DNA of 64,000 bases, taken from positions 2,184,693 to 2,248,692 of the forward strand of contig JAEVLN010000006.1 in the NCBI GenBank assembly GCA_018350325.1. Reading direction: 5' to 3'. A program made the translations under genes and the position numbers. Below the pieces are notes generated by a model. That model made no database searches. It worked only from the letters and a program-made list of their open reading frames with translations, and was not told where the DNA came from. Positions within the stretch are counted from its first letter, which is position 1. Each line of letters begins with the position of its first letter. This DNA is from Globodera rostochiensis (Eukaryota; Nematoda; Chromadorea; Rhabditida; Heteroderidae). Below are positions 12,420-24,239 of this stretch, one piece after another.

Positions 12420-14045
12420 ATGGCTACAAATTCGACTGCTATTGGTTTTGAGTCATTTCGAAATGAAGTGGGCTAAACTAAATTTAAATTTATTTATAAA
12501 TTATAAATTTTATAATTATTACCGCCCATTTTATTTAACAATTAATTATTTGTATAAAATTATTCATTTTAATTAACAAATTAACATTTTAAGGTTTACA
12601 ACAAATTTGCTGAAGAGCGCCCGTCTTGGATTTTGGTTGTTTTTGCCTCAATTTACACATTTGTGGCGACTGTTGGAATTGTTATGAATTTTTTGGTCTT
12701 TTTCGTCACAATTCGGACAAAGTTTGACCCAATAAAGCCGGCTTCACCCAGTAGTGATGCTCGAGAGTCTCGGTCTTGACTCGAAAAAACTTTCGGATTT
12801 TTTATGTTCAGTCTTGAGTCTCGGTCTCAACTTGAAAATTGGGCTTTGGTTTTGAGTCTTGGGGACAAAACTGGGTCTCGAGTCCGAGCCTCGGTGTTAA
12901 GTAAGATCTCGAGCCTTGTCGTATTTAAACAATTCAAGCAGTACAAATTGTGCCATTCCCCAGGGACTTGGACGGTTCGGCCAACAAATTGTTGGCACTT
13001 TATTCGCTCTTCGAGATGGTCCACCAATCTGGCCACTTTTTGTTCGTATATACCGTATTCTCGGGACATTATTTGATCAAATTTCCAATCGCTGTGCGAA
13101 TTCTGTCGCCATCGTTCTTCGCTTTTGGTTGCACAACACTTTTGCTGTTTTTTACGAGCATTGACCGACTGCTTTATGTGCTATTCCCACTCCGGTGTGC
13201 CAATATTTTCATTTTTAAATATTTTAAAAAAATTTGTGCCACATTTTGTCAGACCCAAATTCCGATTCTCTTAATTTAATTTTACCCAAATTCTTTTTAG
13301 GACGGCACAATATGACAATGCCATCATTTGCTGTGTCGTTTTGCCAATCGCCGGAATGTTTGGAGCGTTTTATGTGGGTTCATTGTATTTGAATGCTGGA
13401 TCCCTCAACGATAAGCTAATCATTGGCACTTTGTCAGACGTTGGCTCATTTGTCTCAGTAATATTTTTATTTTTGCGTTTTATAGCATTGGCATTTTCTG
13501 TAAAATTCATTAAGATTCAATGCGATAATTGGATGCAATCAATTTTTTTTGAAATTGTAACCATTTTATTGCTGGCAACGATTGTAATTTATGCGCTTAT
13601 CGCAATTTTGCTTTATTCCAATAAAGGTAATTTGTCTTTAAATGGTTAATTTTCATCAAATTTTTTTTTGAATGTAAAAATAATAATTTAGCTCCGTCCA
13701 ATACAAATTCGAACCAATTAAACATGCGCATATTCCGCTCGTTATTCATCATCGTTTCCGTGAACATCAGCGGATATTTCGTCTTCGACTTTTTTATTGC
13801 CATAATTTTGCCATACTTTGTGCTTTTGCCAATGGCATATTGGAAATGGAACCAAATTATTGGCATTGTTTTGAATGTGAGCGCCGCCTCCAATGCCCCT
13901 ATTCTTTATTTGACGAGGTTTTTACAGCATTTTTATTTATTTTTAATTATTTAATTTAATTAGTTCGGAATATCGGAAGGCTTTCCGCAAAGAATTGAAG
14001 CCGTTCATCAATATATTCAGCAGAAATTCTGTACAGCCACATTAA
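12420..14045 (+). CDS. Srsx-type serpentine chemoreceptor, intact
   Basis: Six exons, all in phase: 12420-12467, 12594-12750, 12942-13194, 13301-13626, 13692-13917, 13964-14045; 363 residues. The N-terminus MATNST has a glycosylation site, followed by TM1 (WILVVFASIYTFVATVG), TM2 in KLLALYSLFEMVHQ, TM3 ending FTSIDRLLYVLFPLR (the srsx DRL..FP signature), TM4 from CCVVLPIAGMFGAFYVG, TM5 and TM6 rich in F/L/I, and TM7 ending SAASNAPILYLTR then SEYRKAF, a typical srsx C-terminal motif. Family knowledge: nematode G-protein-coupled chemosensory receptors of the plasma membrane of sensory cilia; ligand unknown. Intron 2 contains a CTCGAG-type element. AATAAA follows at about 14076. This is the only intact one of four copies in the window. 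Confidence 0.85.
12751..12941. mobile_element. CTCGAG-type insertion forming receptor intron 2
   Basis: The intron starts GTAGTGATGCTCGAGAGTC and is full of GAGTCTCGG/CTCGAG words; AGTGATGC plus CTCGAG matches the end of the element at 36036-36170. The receptor A intron (2762-2901) is about 50 bp shorter, lacking one internal block; receptor C has the same element at 26635-26783. The splice donor overlaps the element end. Confidence 0.6.
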
Positions 14046-14373
14046 TATGTATTTATACGCCTATTTTATACATCCAATAAATATTTATTCGAGTCTTTAC
14101 GGGGCTCGATTTTGAGAAATTTCTCGGGATTTTTTTGGGTCTCGAGTCTCGTCTCGTCTCGTCTCGTTGTCAAGTGTCCGTTTCAAGGCGATGGCATTGG
14201 CATCAGGGCGGGCGATGCGCGACTCACTACTCAAAGCTCGGAACTAGGGTTGCTTCCCGACCCCTCGAAGGAGGAAAGGTTGGGGTTCGGGGTTGATCTA
14301 CATTCAATCATATTTTTGATCAATATTCTTAACAAAAGTGAATAATTTTTTGAAATAATTGCTCGTAGGCGCC

Positions 14374-14480
14374 ACCGGACCCATCCTGAAGTCGAATTTT
14401 GCCCAGCGCCTTGCTGGTCGGGATCGAACAGTACACCGGTGTGTTCAGCTCAGGCATGAACACGTCTGTCCGGAATCCGC
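14374..14480 (-). other. Coding-like GC-rich fragment
   Basis: On the minus strand this GC-richer island reads without stops as RTDVFMPELNTPVYC, then SIPTSKALGKIRLQDGSGG and AYEQLFQK. Composition and codon use look like a real exon, but there is no start, clear splice site or companion exon. It lies exactly between the end of the left arm and the ATATCCGG repeat. It may be a captured gene fragment. I do not recognise the protein. Confidence 0.4.
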
Positions 14481-14650
14481 AGATATATCCGGATATGGAT
14501 GGATACGGATATAAGATTTTCGGAACCGTCGCGGATACGGACAGATAACGGATATGAAAAAGCACATATCCGGATATATCCGCTGTATATACCGGATAAC
14601 GGATATGAATTTCACGGATAACAAACGGGCACGGATATATCCGTGATTTG
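14465..14650. repeat. ATATCCGGATAT palindromic repeat
   Basis: Dense degenerate copies of GGATATATCC, TCCGGATAT and CGGATACGG. A shorter run of the same word lies at 25157-25222, at the inner end of the right arm, so the same family marks both inner boundaries of the inverted array. Confidence 0.7.
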
Positions 14651-14689
14651 AAAATTTGTGTCCATGATCATGTCTGGTTCAGCCTATTC

Positions 14690-15420
14690 CTTTTACCTCT
14701 CTTCTGCCTGTTCCTGCACCAGACTGATCGGTGATCACTCACTCTCTCTAATCTTTGCAATGCCAGCGTGTTTTGTTGTTTTGTTCTCTCTCGCATTCGC
14801 TTTTTTCTCTTCTCTCCCCATTTTACTCAAACACTCGTCTGTGCCCAATTCTCTCTCTCTCTTTCTTCTCACGCTGGCCCCTTGCCTCCGGTGCTCTCTG
14901 TCTCTCTGCGCTTCTCTGATTTTATTGTGTATTTTGCAGGCCCTTTCCCATTCTCTGCCTTCTTTCGCACCCTCTTTCGTTCATTTTACCCCACTCTCTC
15001 TATCTCTCTCTCCCTCTCTCTCTCTCCATCTCTCTCCCTCTCTCTCCCTCTCTCTCCCTCCCTCTCTCTCTTTCTTTCTTTCTCTGTGTTTCTCTCCATT
15101 TTGCATGTTATTTTTGCTGCTGCTTGCTGTCTGCGCACGCCTTCGCCCCCCCCCCCCTCCCCCCGGGGGCACATCATCAGACAGCTGCTTGCCGCTCATG
15201 TGAGAGATTACTTCTTCTTTCACGCCCCCACTGTCCCCCCCCCCCAGCCTCTAAGAGTTCCCCTTTTCATTGCCCCCACATTTTCCGTCGTGGAAGGACG
15301 ACTCCGAATTGAGAGGAGTTTAGGGGGGGGGGGGGGGGGGATGATTTTGTTGCTGATCAGTGATTTTTTTTGGGGGGGGGGGTTGGCCATTTTTCCGCGA
15401 TTTACGTTTGTTTAGCCAAT
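14690..15420. repeat. CT-rich and G-run low-complexity DNA
   Basis: A CTCTCT/CCCTCTCT microsatellite is densest at 14985-15090, followed by runs of C (15150, 15237) and G (15325-15340, 15372-15382). Open frames here are products of the repeat. G runs could form quadruplexes; this could equally be transposon or promoter low-complexity DNA. No gene supported. Confidence 0.75.
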
Positions 15421-16524
15421 CCAAAAATAACATTTTTTTTTACTCTTCTAACAAACATGTAGCTTGTTTGACCATGCTCTTAAAATTTAACTAAATTATC
15501 TACTTATGAAATCCAAAAAATTAAAATTTTTATTTTCAAACAAAAAAATTTTTGAAAAGTTTTGGCCATTTTAAGTACCCAACATGTTTGTTTCTTTCAT
15601 TTCAACAAATTTTATACAAAACTAAAAGATAAGAAAAAAATTTTTTCTTCTATTTTTTTCATTTTATTCGCCCAACAATTTTCGCCACTTTGGTGCGATG
15701 AACCAAAGAATAATGCAGTGAATCCGGTTTGAAATTTAAAAAAAAACTTTAATTTACATTTTGGCGATTTGCCAGACGTCCGTCGGTCGCAGTGCCCTTT
15801 TTTTCACCTAATAAAATATTATTTAATGGATTTTTAGAGCCAAAAATATTTGGCAACAATTTTTTCAATCAATTTTTCATGACCTTTCTTGCCTATTTTA
15901 TTATATTCCCCATTTTATTATAATCACTTTTTTTGTTTACAAATTTATTACTACTATTCACTTTTGGGCCATTTTTGTGGGTGACGTCATACATTTTTGA
16001 ACATATTTGCTGAACACATTGCTTAAATTTCACAACATTAATTATTATCATTTTTTTGGCTCCATTTTTCAGGGTAAAATTATTATCTGTTTTCCCCTTC
16101 CGTAAATACACCAAATTGATCACTTTTTTGATCACATCATCATCGACAACAATTATATAAAATTATTTGGCTTTATTTTTCAGGGTAAAATTATTAACTG
16201 TTTTCCCCTTCCGTGAAATACACAAATTGATCACTTTTTTGATCACATCATCATCGACAACAAGTATATAAATAAAATTATTTGGCTTTATTTTTCAGGG
16301 TAAAATTTACACAAATTGATCACTTTTTTGATCACATCATCATCGACAACAATTAGTATATAATAATTACACATACCCATCAATCCTCAAAAACATTTGT
16401 GGAAGCGTTCAGTTGCAGCAAGTGTGCTTGCTGTGCTGTCTGACTGCACTTCGGCCCGAATTTTTGGATCGATTTTTTGAACACTTTTCACTCATTCAAA
16501 TCAATTCAACGGACGGACGGGACA
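15421..16524. other. Upstream region of SLC17 gene with minisatellite
   Basis: AT-rich; no exon seen before 16525. At about 16050-16355 a unit of roughly 110 bp (TTTTTCAGGGTAAAATT, CCCCTTCCGT, TTGATCACTTTTTTGATCAC, ATCATCATCGACAAC) occurs nearly three times, the last copy with an internal deletion. The final stretch 16400-16524 is GC-richer and may be the 5' untranslated leader of the transporter. Confidence 0.6.
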
Positions 16525-19500
16525 ATGACGGCGGGAAAGTGTAAGAGAACAAAAAAATGTGTTTAAACTTTAAATTATCGCCCGGGGGGGAAGGCATTTG
16601 AATTATTTTATTGTCCATTATTTTTGCTGAGTTTTTGTCTCCAATCTGCTGATTAAAGTGTCGTCTACATTCGCCCCCAAAAATTGGTAATCTCCCTCCC
16701 CAAATCGGACAATTTAATCGCGCGCATGTGACACCAACTTTTTATCATCAATTTTTTTTTGATCAAAATTTTCATATTAAATTTATTTATAGGGGGGAAA
16801 GCTTTAAAATTTCAAAAATCTTAATTTGTTCACCACCATTAATTTTGTTGCTCTTGGGTGCCGATGACCTCAAAAAAATTCGGAAGGAATTCCAAGGCCT
16901 CAAAATTTTTCGAAATCGGACTTCTCCGACCACAAAAATTTCTTAAATCGGACTTTCGACCATCCCTGGGTATGTATGTTAACGATTTTTCATGATTTTT
17001 TCCAAAAAATTAACTTTTCTTATCACCGGAGGGGAGTATTAACTAACACACACCCAATCAAACCCTCCCCCCCCCCCATTCACTCGTGCCAGCCGATTGG
17101 CGACAGCCGCGTCCAAAATAATGTTATCATAAACACATAAATCTTCCACAATTTTGCCGGTCGTTTTTTTCATTGCAATTTGCCCCCCCCCTCCCCCCAC
17201 AGTTGCTTTACGTTACGTTTTCCTCGGCCAAAGGGCCCCCAATAAGCCGCTTTTTTGTGTGCCATTTCCATTTTTCTGCCCTCGCCATCGCTCCCCCCCC
17301 CGCAAAAGATTATATATTTATATTTATGTACCAATCTTACATATAAATTCATATTAGTTGTATTAGTATGTATGTGACGGAATGCCAATTTGTTGGCACA
17401 ATGCCAAACCGTTGGCGGCGTTCTGTTTGTTGCCAGCCAGTTTGTTGACACACGAGCGCAAGGTAAAGCAAGGCAGAGAGAGAGAAGTCGAAGAAGTGTC
17501 AGGAGAAGACAGACAGGCAGAAGCTTAAAGCTGCTGGCTGGCTGGCGCTCTGTTCAAACAGCAAAGACTGTTTTGGGGTCAGACTGAGGACGACGAGCGG
17601 GGTGAACGAACGAACGAACGAACGGACGGACGGACGGGTGCAGCTGCTGCTGATGAATAAGAAAAAAGAGGGGAGCAGCAGCAGCACATTATTCACATTG
17701 TGTACATATTATACCCCTCCGGGGGGGCGGGGGCCGGGGCGGGGGGGGGGGGCTGAATGTGTGTGGGCGCGGACGACGCCGGCGGGGCGGGGGCGGGGGC
17801 GGCGGGGGGTGCATTTGTGGTACACACATTCCGTCTCGTCTGGCGGCGGGGATTTGTTGTGTAATAAAAATGATGCTATGCAATGCAATGGAATGGGAAA
17901 TGGCGGGGACCGGAATGTGCTAAATGGGGACACGGAAGTGTGTGGAACAGCGGGGCTTATGTTAGCACATTAAAAAACCCCAACAATTTCCGGAATTTTT
18001 TATTGCTTCTGTTGAGCCCGGGGGGTTTTGGGGGAAAAATTGCCTTATTTTTTGTGTCTCCGTTTGCCGGGGTTTTTTTAAATGGTTGCTTTTGCGATAA
18101 AACCCCTAGGTTAAACGCGCTCGGGAAAAAGTTTTTTAAACTTTGAAAATCAAAAAATTTTCGACGTTTTGTCCACCACTGGGGGGGGGGGGGGGCAAGA
18201 ATTACATTTAAAAATTTAAATAGTAAAAGTCAAAATGTTTGCTTTTGCGATAAAACCCCTAGGTTAGACCAGTTCGGGAAAAAACTAAATGTTTTTTTTA
18301 AACTTTGAAAAGCAAAAAATTTTCGACGTTTTGTCCAACACTGGGGGGGGGCAAGAATTACACATAAAATTTAAATAGTAAAAGTCAATATACCTACTGT
18401 TGTATAGGTATGTGAATTAATTCTCTCCCAATCCGAGTGTTGCTGGTGCATTTGTATTTTTTGTTGTTTGGAGTATTGACATTTTGGTTAAAATTTTTAA
18501 AAATTAAATACTGTATACGTAAATTAATTCTTTCTCAATCAAAGTGTAAAAATTAAATTAATTCTCTCTCAATCCAACTTGTAAAAATATCTAAAATAAA
18601 ATGTTTTGGCATTTTGTTTGGCATTGTTTTGCCCGCCAAAATTAACAAGATTTTGTCGTTTAGCGCTGCTCCTCTCCAAACGGTTCAGTTTGGCACTGAT
18701 CTGCTTCGCGGGTTGCGCACTTTGCTATGCTCTCCGCTCCAACTTGTCGTTTGCCATCGTTTGCATGGTCAAGGAGACGGAGTCGGACGGCGCGACGGGT
18801 GGACGTACAAAACACGGGTGCGGGCATGGACCACAACGAGCAGTAGCTGAACAACAACAACAACAACACCAACTCAACAAAACAGGCATGATCAGCAGGT
18901 TCAGGAGGCAAAGCAACGGATCGGTAAGAAAATGTTTGAATTAGAGAGACTTTTTAGTAATGTGTATAAATCAATATTTTGGCGTTCATGCGCCATTTCA
19001 ATGTGTCGACATTTTGTCTTAAAAAAAATTAGAGTTGGACGGGATCGGGATCCCGACCGGGATCAGTCGGGATTATCCCGGTTTTTGTAATCCCGATTCC
19101 GGTTTTTGGAAAATCGAAATCCCGATCCCGGTCTGACCGGGATGAGGCAATAGAAGATGATGACTATGAGGAAGATATTTTCGAATAATAAAAAACATTT
19201 TGTTTCAACATTGACCAATACAAAAAAAAATTTCCCCCATTGTTAATCCCGATCCCGGCTTTCACGATCCCGGTCAATCCCGGTCCCGATTTTCCCAAAA
19301 ATCCCGATCCCGTCCAACTCTAATAAAAATGTAATAGTAATTTGTAAAAATCAATTTGGCGTTCATGCGCCATTTCAATGTGTCGACATTTTGTCCAGGA
19401 AATTCCTTAAATAAAAATGTAATAAAATTCGAAAATATATATTTCTAATAATCAAAAAATGTTTACAAAAAAAAAATCATCTTTTTGTTTTTGTGGTTGG

Positions 19501-22500
19501 CCTAAAATTAAAATGCCAAACAAAAAAAAAATTTTCGGTTTAAAGTAGCTGGAGGATGAGTGATGATATTGTGTGTTATAAAGCGTACTGTAATTTTGAT
19601 AGATTTTCGATGCTCCTCAACACGCTGCTCATGCGCAATCCATTCCAGCTCCTCTAAGCCCTGGCGAATTTGACTGGTCCAAGCAAGTGCGAGGCCAAGT
19701 GCTTGGGTTAGTTACATATGCGATCATGACTGATCGGAGTTTTTTAATGGTCAAATTGGGACTGATCACACTCTACCAACAGATTTTGATTAATAAAACC
19801 CTACTGGTCCTGAGTCTTGCCAAAATCCGCTTTATCTCTTCCTGATCAGTGCATGTTGTGCACCAGGAATTATTGACCAGGAAGTATCGGAATTCCGATT
19901 TTCCAATTTCCGACGTTTTTGGGGTCGGAATTTCGATTTCCGAAAATTTTGAGGCCCCAGGAAATCCGATTTCCGAAAGGGTCCAAATTTTGATTTTAAA
20001 AAAATTTGGGTTTTCTTCCGATTGCCGACATTTTTCAGGTCGGAATTCCGATTTTCTTAAATTTGAGGCCTCGGAATTCCGATTTCCGACATTTATGAGG
20101 TCGGAATTGCTAAATTTTAAAGCCTCGGAATTACGATTTTCGAAATTTATTAGGTCGGAATTGCGATTTCCTTAAAATTTTGAGGCCTCGGAATTACGAT
20201 TTCCGAAATTTTTTGAGGTCGTCGTCGGGGCCTAACCATTGTTCTGTGCATCATTATTAAATTTACTTATACAATTTGTCACAAAACTCATTTGATCAAA
20301 TTTTTAGCGCATTTTTCTTCGGCTATTTGGCCTCCCAAATGCTGGGCGGCTTGTTGGCTGCACGGATTGGTGCCAAATCGGTGATTCTTTGCTCAATGTT
20401 AGCCGCTTCATTGCTTTCACTGCTATCGCCCGGTGCCGCCCGCTTTCACGTCTCATTGTTCATTCTGCTGAGGGCATTGCTCGGATTTTCCCAAGTTTGA
20501 TACATTCCATAAATCGAACAATTTGCTTCTTCTTCTGCTGATGATCAGAGCTTCCTTGAGCAGTCTCAATAACTCTGGTCTTGATCAAAAAGTTGGAAAC
20601 CGCTTTTTTGTATTTGATCAATGCTTGAATTCAATTCAAAGCCATATTTTAAGCATCAAAACCAATCCGATCAGTGAAGCGGTCCCATAGCTAAGCTTGA
20701 TCAATGCTTGAATTCAATTCAATTCCAAATTTTAAGCATCAAAACCAATCCGATCAGTGAAGCGGTCCCATAGCTAAGCTCAATAAACGAGCACATGATC
20801 GATCGATCATCGATGATCAGCAGTTTTTAATCAAAATATTTGTGAGAGCGTCGATAATTTGGGCACCAAATTGTTTACAGGGTGTTATGTTCCCTGCAAT
20901 GCATTGCCTCTGGTCAAACTGGGCACCTCCGCTTGAAAGAGGTCAGGCGAAACGATCACCTACTGATCAAACAGGAGCATTCTCGGATTTATTAGGCGCC
21001 AAATTGATCAATACTGATTAGGCCCCAATAAAATTGATTGGTTGACCAAACATCATTATTGATCAAATAAAGCATTCTCGGATTTATTAGGCGCCAAATT
21101 GATCAATACTGATCAGGCCCAAATAAAATCGATTGTCAAGACGTTCCCATCGTCTTGATTTAAACTAGGGTACCGCCGGGAGGGGGGGGGGACGGGGAAA
21201 ACCGGGGATCCCCGGCCATTCTCATCCCCGTCCTCGTTCCCCGGTTTGCCCATCCCCGAAAATGGGGGTTGTCCGTCCTCGGTATCCCCGTCCCCGGTTT
21301 GACCCCCCCCCCCCGGCGGCGACCTTAATTTAAACTTTCCATGCAGGTTTGCTCACCGGTGTCAGCTATGCGGGTGCGCAGATTGGCAATGTGCTGGTGA
21401 TGCCGTTGTCGGGCATTCTTTGTCGGCACGGTTTTGACGGCGGTTGGCCGTCCATCTTTTACATGCTCAGCGCTGCCGGACTGTGCTGGTCATTGTTGTG
21501 GGCACTGACTGTGGCAAATTCGCCCCAACGGCACTCGTCCATCGGTGCCGACGAGCGACAGTTCATCATGGAAAGCCTTGGCCAACGAAAGGTGGGAGAC
21601 TATGGCGACATGCATAATGAAAATAAGAAAAAAAAATTATTTGCCCTATATATGCTGCGAGGACGATCGACATTCTCGTCGAGATTCTCGATCGAAATCA
21701 CGATCGACCAAATTTTAACGAGATCTTCGAGATTTATCGAGACGAATTTTACCGAGATCTTCGAGATTTTTTGATCGAGATTCTCGATCAAAATCTTGAT
21801 CGGCCCTCAAGTCCTTGCTTTAATTTTAGTCCCAAATATGAAATTTGTGAAGCTAACCCAGGCTTTTTAATTGAGCAGGATAGTGACGACGAATCCATCC
21901 GTGCATCTCGACCGATCCCGATTGGTGCCATTCTTCGCTCAAAAGCTGTATGGGCCATACTGATTGGCCACTTTGCCGGCGATTGGGGCGCTTACATGAT
22001 GGCTTTGGGTGAAAATTTTTGTAAAAAACAGAATTATTAAATATATTGTATGAATATTTTTAGGTTAAATTGTATTTTAACTTTGTTGACAGATCGCAAA
22101 ATGATTTTTATTATTCAATTTCAAATGTTGGCATTTTAAGGTTTGCCGTCTTTTTTGAACGATGTTCTTGGACTGCAAATGACTTCAGTGTGTTTATTCT
22201 ATTCAATACTTACTTCATTAAAAACATTTTAATTAATATAATTAAATTTATTTTTGAAAAATAATTTTCATTATTCAAAACGCACACAAACTTAACCCTC
22301 TTTATTGACGCTTAAAAATATGTATTTCAGATGGGTTTTGCCTCCGCAATACCTTATGTTGCCTATTTTGCGGTCATCAATCTCGGCGGTCACGTGAGTA
22401 TTTTTTATTTAAATTACAAAATTCAAATTTCGAAATATTTTAATTGAACTTTTTAAAAAAATCCGGGGGAGACCGGGACGAGCCTTGTAACAAGGGATGG

Positions 22501-24011
22501 ATTTTCACGCAAAACCTCTCAAAGTTTACGGAGTCCGAACTGTCGAATCTTTTTGAGACCATTATTCTGACCGGGATCAAATCAGGGTTTGATATCTTAG
22601 AAATTTGACTTTTCAAATTTTTTTTGACCTTTTTCGCCCTCCTAAACCCCGAAAATTTTGATCTAATATTTCAAAATGAAAAAATTTTGAAGCGAATTTA
22701 GCACTCTCCCAAACGAAGTTGGGGCAAAACTCTTTGGTTTTGGACCAATTTTCTTAAAAAATTCCTTGAAAATTTTTTTCTCATGGCGCCTATCGGCACC
22801 GCTGATCCTTTCCCCTCGCATGTGCCGGGATAAATTTCGGAATTTTCTCAAAAAAATCTGGAATCTGGCTTACCGTAGCCAACAATGTTCAAAAATCCGG
22901 CATTCGGAATCCAATTACATCCCTGGACCAATTTGATGTTTTTGCTTTAAATCCTAAAATTTTTTTCCTGGATATTGGCAAATGTCGGGAGATAAGCGCT
23001 CCCGGAAAGTGCCGACGCTTTAAATTCAAAATTCTAGCTGGCCGACTCGTTGTTGCAACGGCAGCTGCTCACAACGCTGAACTGTCGTCGGTTGGCCATG
23101 GCATTGGCACTCAGTGGTCAGGCATTCTTCCTGCTTTTGATCAGCTTTTGTCCATGCGGCTACGACAAGTTGGTGATCGCACTGCTCACACTTTCCATCG
23201 GCATCTCCGGCTTTCAGGCACTGTGCCAAATTTGAATTTTCAAATTTGCATTTTTTGGGCGCAGACCAATTCAATGCCCACGGTTCAGTGCCGCACACTC
23301 AGCAATTGAAAGTTTATAACTTTTTTTAAACTCAACCAAATCAAACAAACAAGATGCCATTCGAATTTGAAAGCTCTAAATGAAAAGAATCATTTAAAAA
23401 AAAGCCAATTTGTTTATTCGTTTTAAAAAGTTTAAAGTGGTAAATCACCCAAAGCTGGCACTGAACTGACTGAAGTGGGCACTGAACTGATGTGTACCGT
23501 TCTTTTTTATATTACAAGCAATCTGCCAAAATTTTTTTTTTACTAATTCAAATTTTCCCGCCTTTACAGTACTCTGGCTTTGTGATCAACTATCTGGACA
23601 TTGCACCCGAACTGGCCGGCTTTCTGCTGGGCCTTGGCAACACCGTCTCGTGTTTGGCAGGCTTTGTTGGGCCTATGCTCATGGGCTGGCTAACGCCAAC
23701 CGTAACTGCTTTAGAAATGAAGCAGAAGCTGTTTTTTTTGTCCCCAGGGCTCCAAGACAGAATGGCTGACCGTGTTCGGCATCACTGAACTGATATTGGT
23801 GTTTGGTGCCGTGGCATTTTCGGTGTTGGCCAGTGCGGACGTGCAACCGTGGGCTGCCGCAAAACGACAACAGTCGAATGATGAGGACGACGAAGAAGAG
23901 GGCGGGAGGACAAGGAGCCCGGAGGAGCAGTGCATGAAGAAGCATCCGGACGAGCTGATCAGGAAGCATCCGATGGCAGAAGAATTGTTATTGTTGGACA
24001 ATGATCATTGA
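16525..24011 (+). CDS. SLC17-family anion transporter (sialin/VGLUT type), 562 aa
   Basis: Twelve exons, all phase-consistent: 16525-16540, 18664-18923, 19603-19706, 20308-20494, 20881-20941, 21347-21591, 21879-22008, 22141-22187, 22331-22393, 23038-23217, 23570-23701, 23748-24011. Family marks in order: YALRSNLSFAIVCMV (TM1), a long Gln-rich first loop, DWSKQVRGQVLGAFFFGY, GGLLAARIGAK, FPAMHCLWSNWAPPLERG (the SLC17 W.NWAPP.ER motif), SYAGAQIGN, LPSFLNDVLG, YSGFVINYLDIAPELAG and FLLGLGNTVS. The C-terminal tail is acidic. Family role: proton- or sodium-coupled organic or inorganic anion transport in vesicle, lysosome or plasma membrane; the substrate cannot be read here. The donor at 23218 is GC, not GT. 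It is the only gene in the spacer of the giant inverted array. The first exon is tiny and intron 1 about 2.1 kb. Confidence 0.9.
16541..18663. other. Intron 1 of SLC17 gene
   Basis: Contains homopolymer C and G runs (17060-17080, 17182-17200, 17715-17750), an AACG/GACG microsatellite at about 17600-17640 and a tandem duplication at 18083-18390 (CTTTTGCGATAAAACCCC, then TTTTCGACGTTTTGTCCA, then a G run). Long frames in this stretch follow the low-complexity composition and are not credible exons. Confidence 0.65.
19030..19322. mobile_element. Palindromic-word element, GGGATCCCG family
   Basis: Ends TAGAGTTGGACGGGATCGGG and CCCGATCCCGTCCAACTCTA form an inverted repeat of about 20 bp. The interior is repeated GGGATCCCG/ATCCCGGT. 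Flanks AAAAAAAT and ATAAAAAT differ at one of eight bases (likely target duplication). It lies in intron 2 of the transporter. Confidence 0.8.
19865..20225. repeat. CGGAATTCCGATTT degenerate repeat
   Basis: About ten degenerate units of GAGGTCGGAATTCCGATTTCC in intron 3 of the transporter, ending TCGTCGGGGCCTAACCATTG. The core is self-complementary, like the other element families. Confidence 0.65.
20611..21135. repeat. Tandem duplications rich in TGATCA
   Basis: Two local tandem duplications in introns 4 and 5 of the transporter: a unit of about 85 bp (CTTGATCAATGCTTGAATTC ... CGGTCCCATAGCTAAG) at 20617-20779, and a unit of about 78 bp (GCATTCTCGGATTTATTAGG, GATCAATACTGAT) at about 20971-21135. 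TGATCA and near matches are very frequent. Confidence 0.7.
21166..21327. mobile_element. Palindromic-word element, CCGGGGATCCCCGG family
   Basis: Begins TAGGGTACCGCCGGGAGG and ends CCGGCGGCGACCTTA; the inside is GGGGATCCCCGG/ACCGGGG words with G and C runs. It is flanked by an exact 8-bp duplication ATTTAAAC (21158-21165 and 21328-21335). It lies in intron 5 of the transporter. The tandem copies at about 29740-30225 share the word and the AACTAGGGTA start. Confidence 0.85.
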
Positions 24012-24239
24012 TCAGAATTTGCAGGGAAAATGTGTAAAAAAAATTGATTCGGGCACAAAGCAACACACACTGCTGGGTTGTCCATTTTTTAAAACTTAAT
24101 TACCCAAATTCATTTTTAATTTTAAAAAACAAATTTATTTGCACATACCTACATATATTTGTAATTTTATTGAATAAAAAATTCTATATTTTTACAATTA
24201 AACATTTCAGACGACAACAATTATTAAAACTTTGTATTA
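24012..24239. other. Transporter 3' flank
   Basis: Downstream of the TGA at 24009-24011. AT-rich, with AATAAA at about 24172, a plausible cleavage signal. No other feature. Confidence 0.5.

Larger units (their letters stand above)
1..14357 (+). repeat. Left arm of giant inverted array
   Basis: This block reappears in reverse orientation at 25235-37824. Within it position 1 onward matches 9998 onward (direct duplication, period about 10 kb). The order is repeat-domain exon A, receptor A (truncated), secreted gene A, repeat-domain exon B, receptor B. Exons align with identical or codon-multiple lengths to the right arm, while introns differ by insertions. Relative to the right arm, copy A lacks roughly 0.6 kb: receptor exon 4 is cut at about 3776 and joined to sequence matching about 37016. 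The last recognisable homology is at 14315-14357, after an insertion at about 14190-14310. Confidence 0.85.

Noticed and set aside
14658..15415. Leu/Ser/Pro-rich frames of 180-215 codons
   Set aside because: They follow the CTCTCT microsatellite and C runs in several overlapping frames and carry no domain.
17602..17973. Gly/Arg-rich frame in transporter intron 1
   Set aside because: Created by G runs and an AACG microsatellite inside an intron defined by phase-consistent transporter exons.
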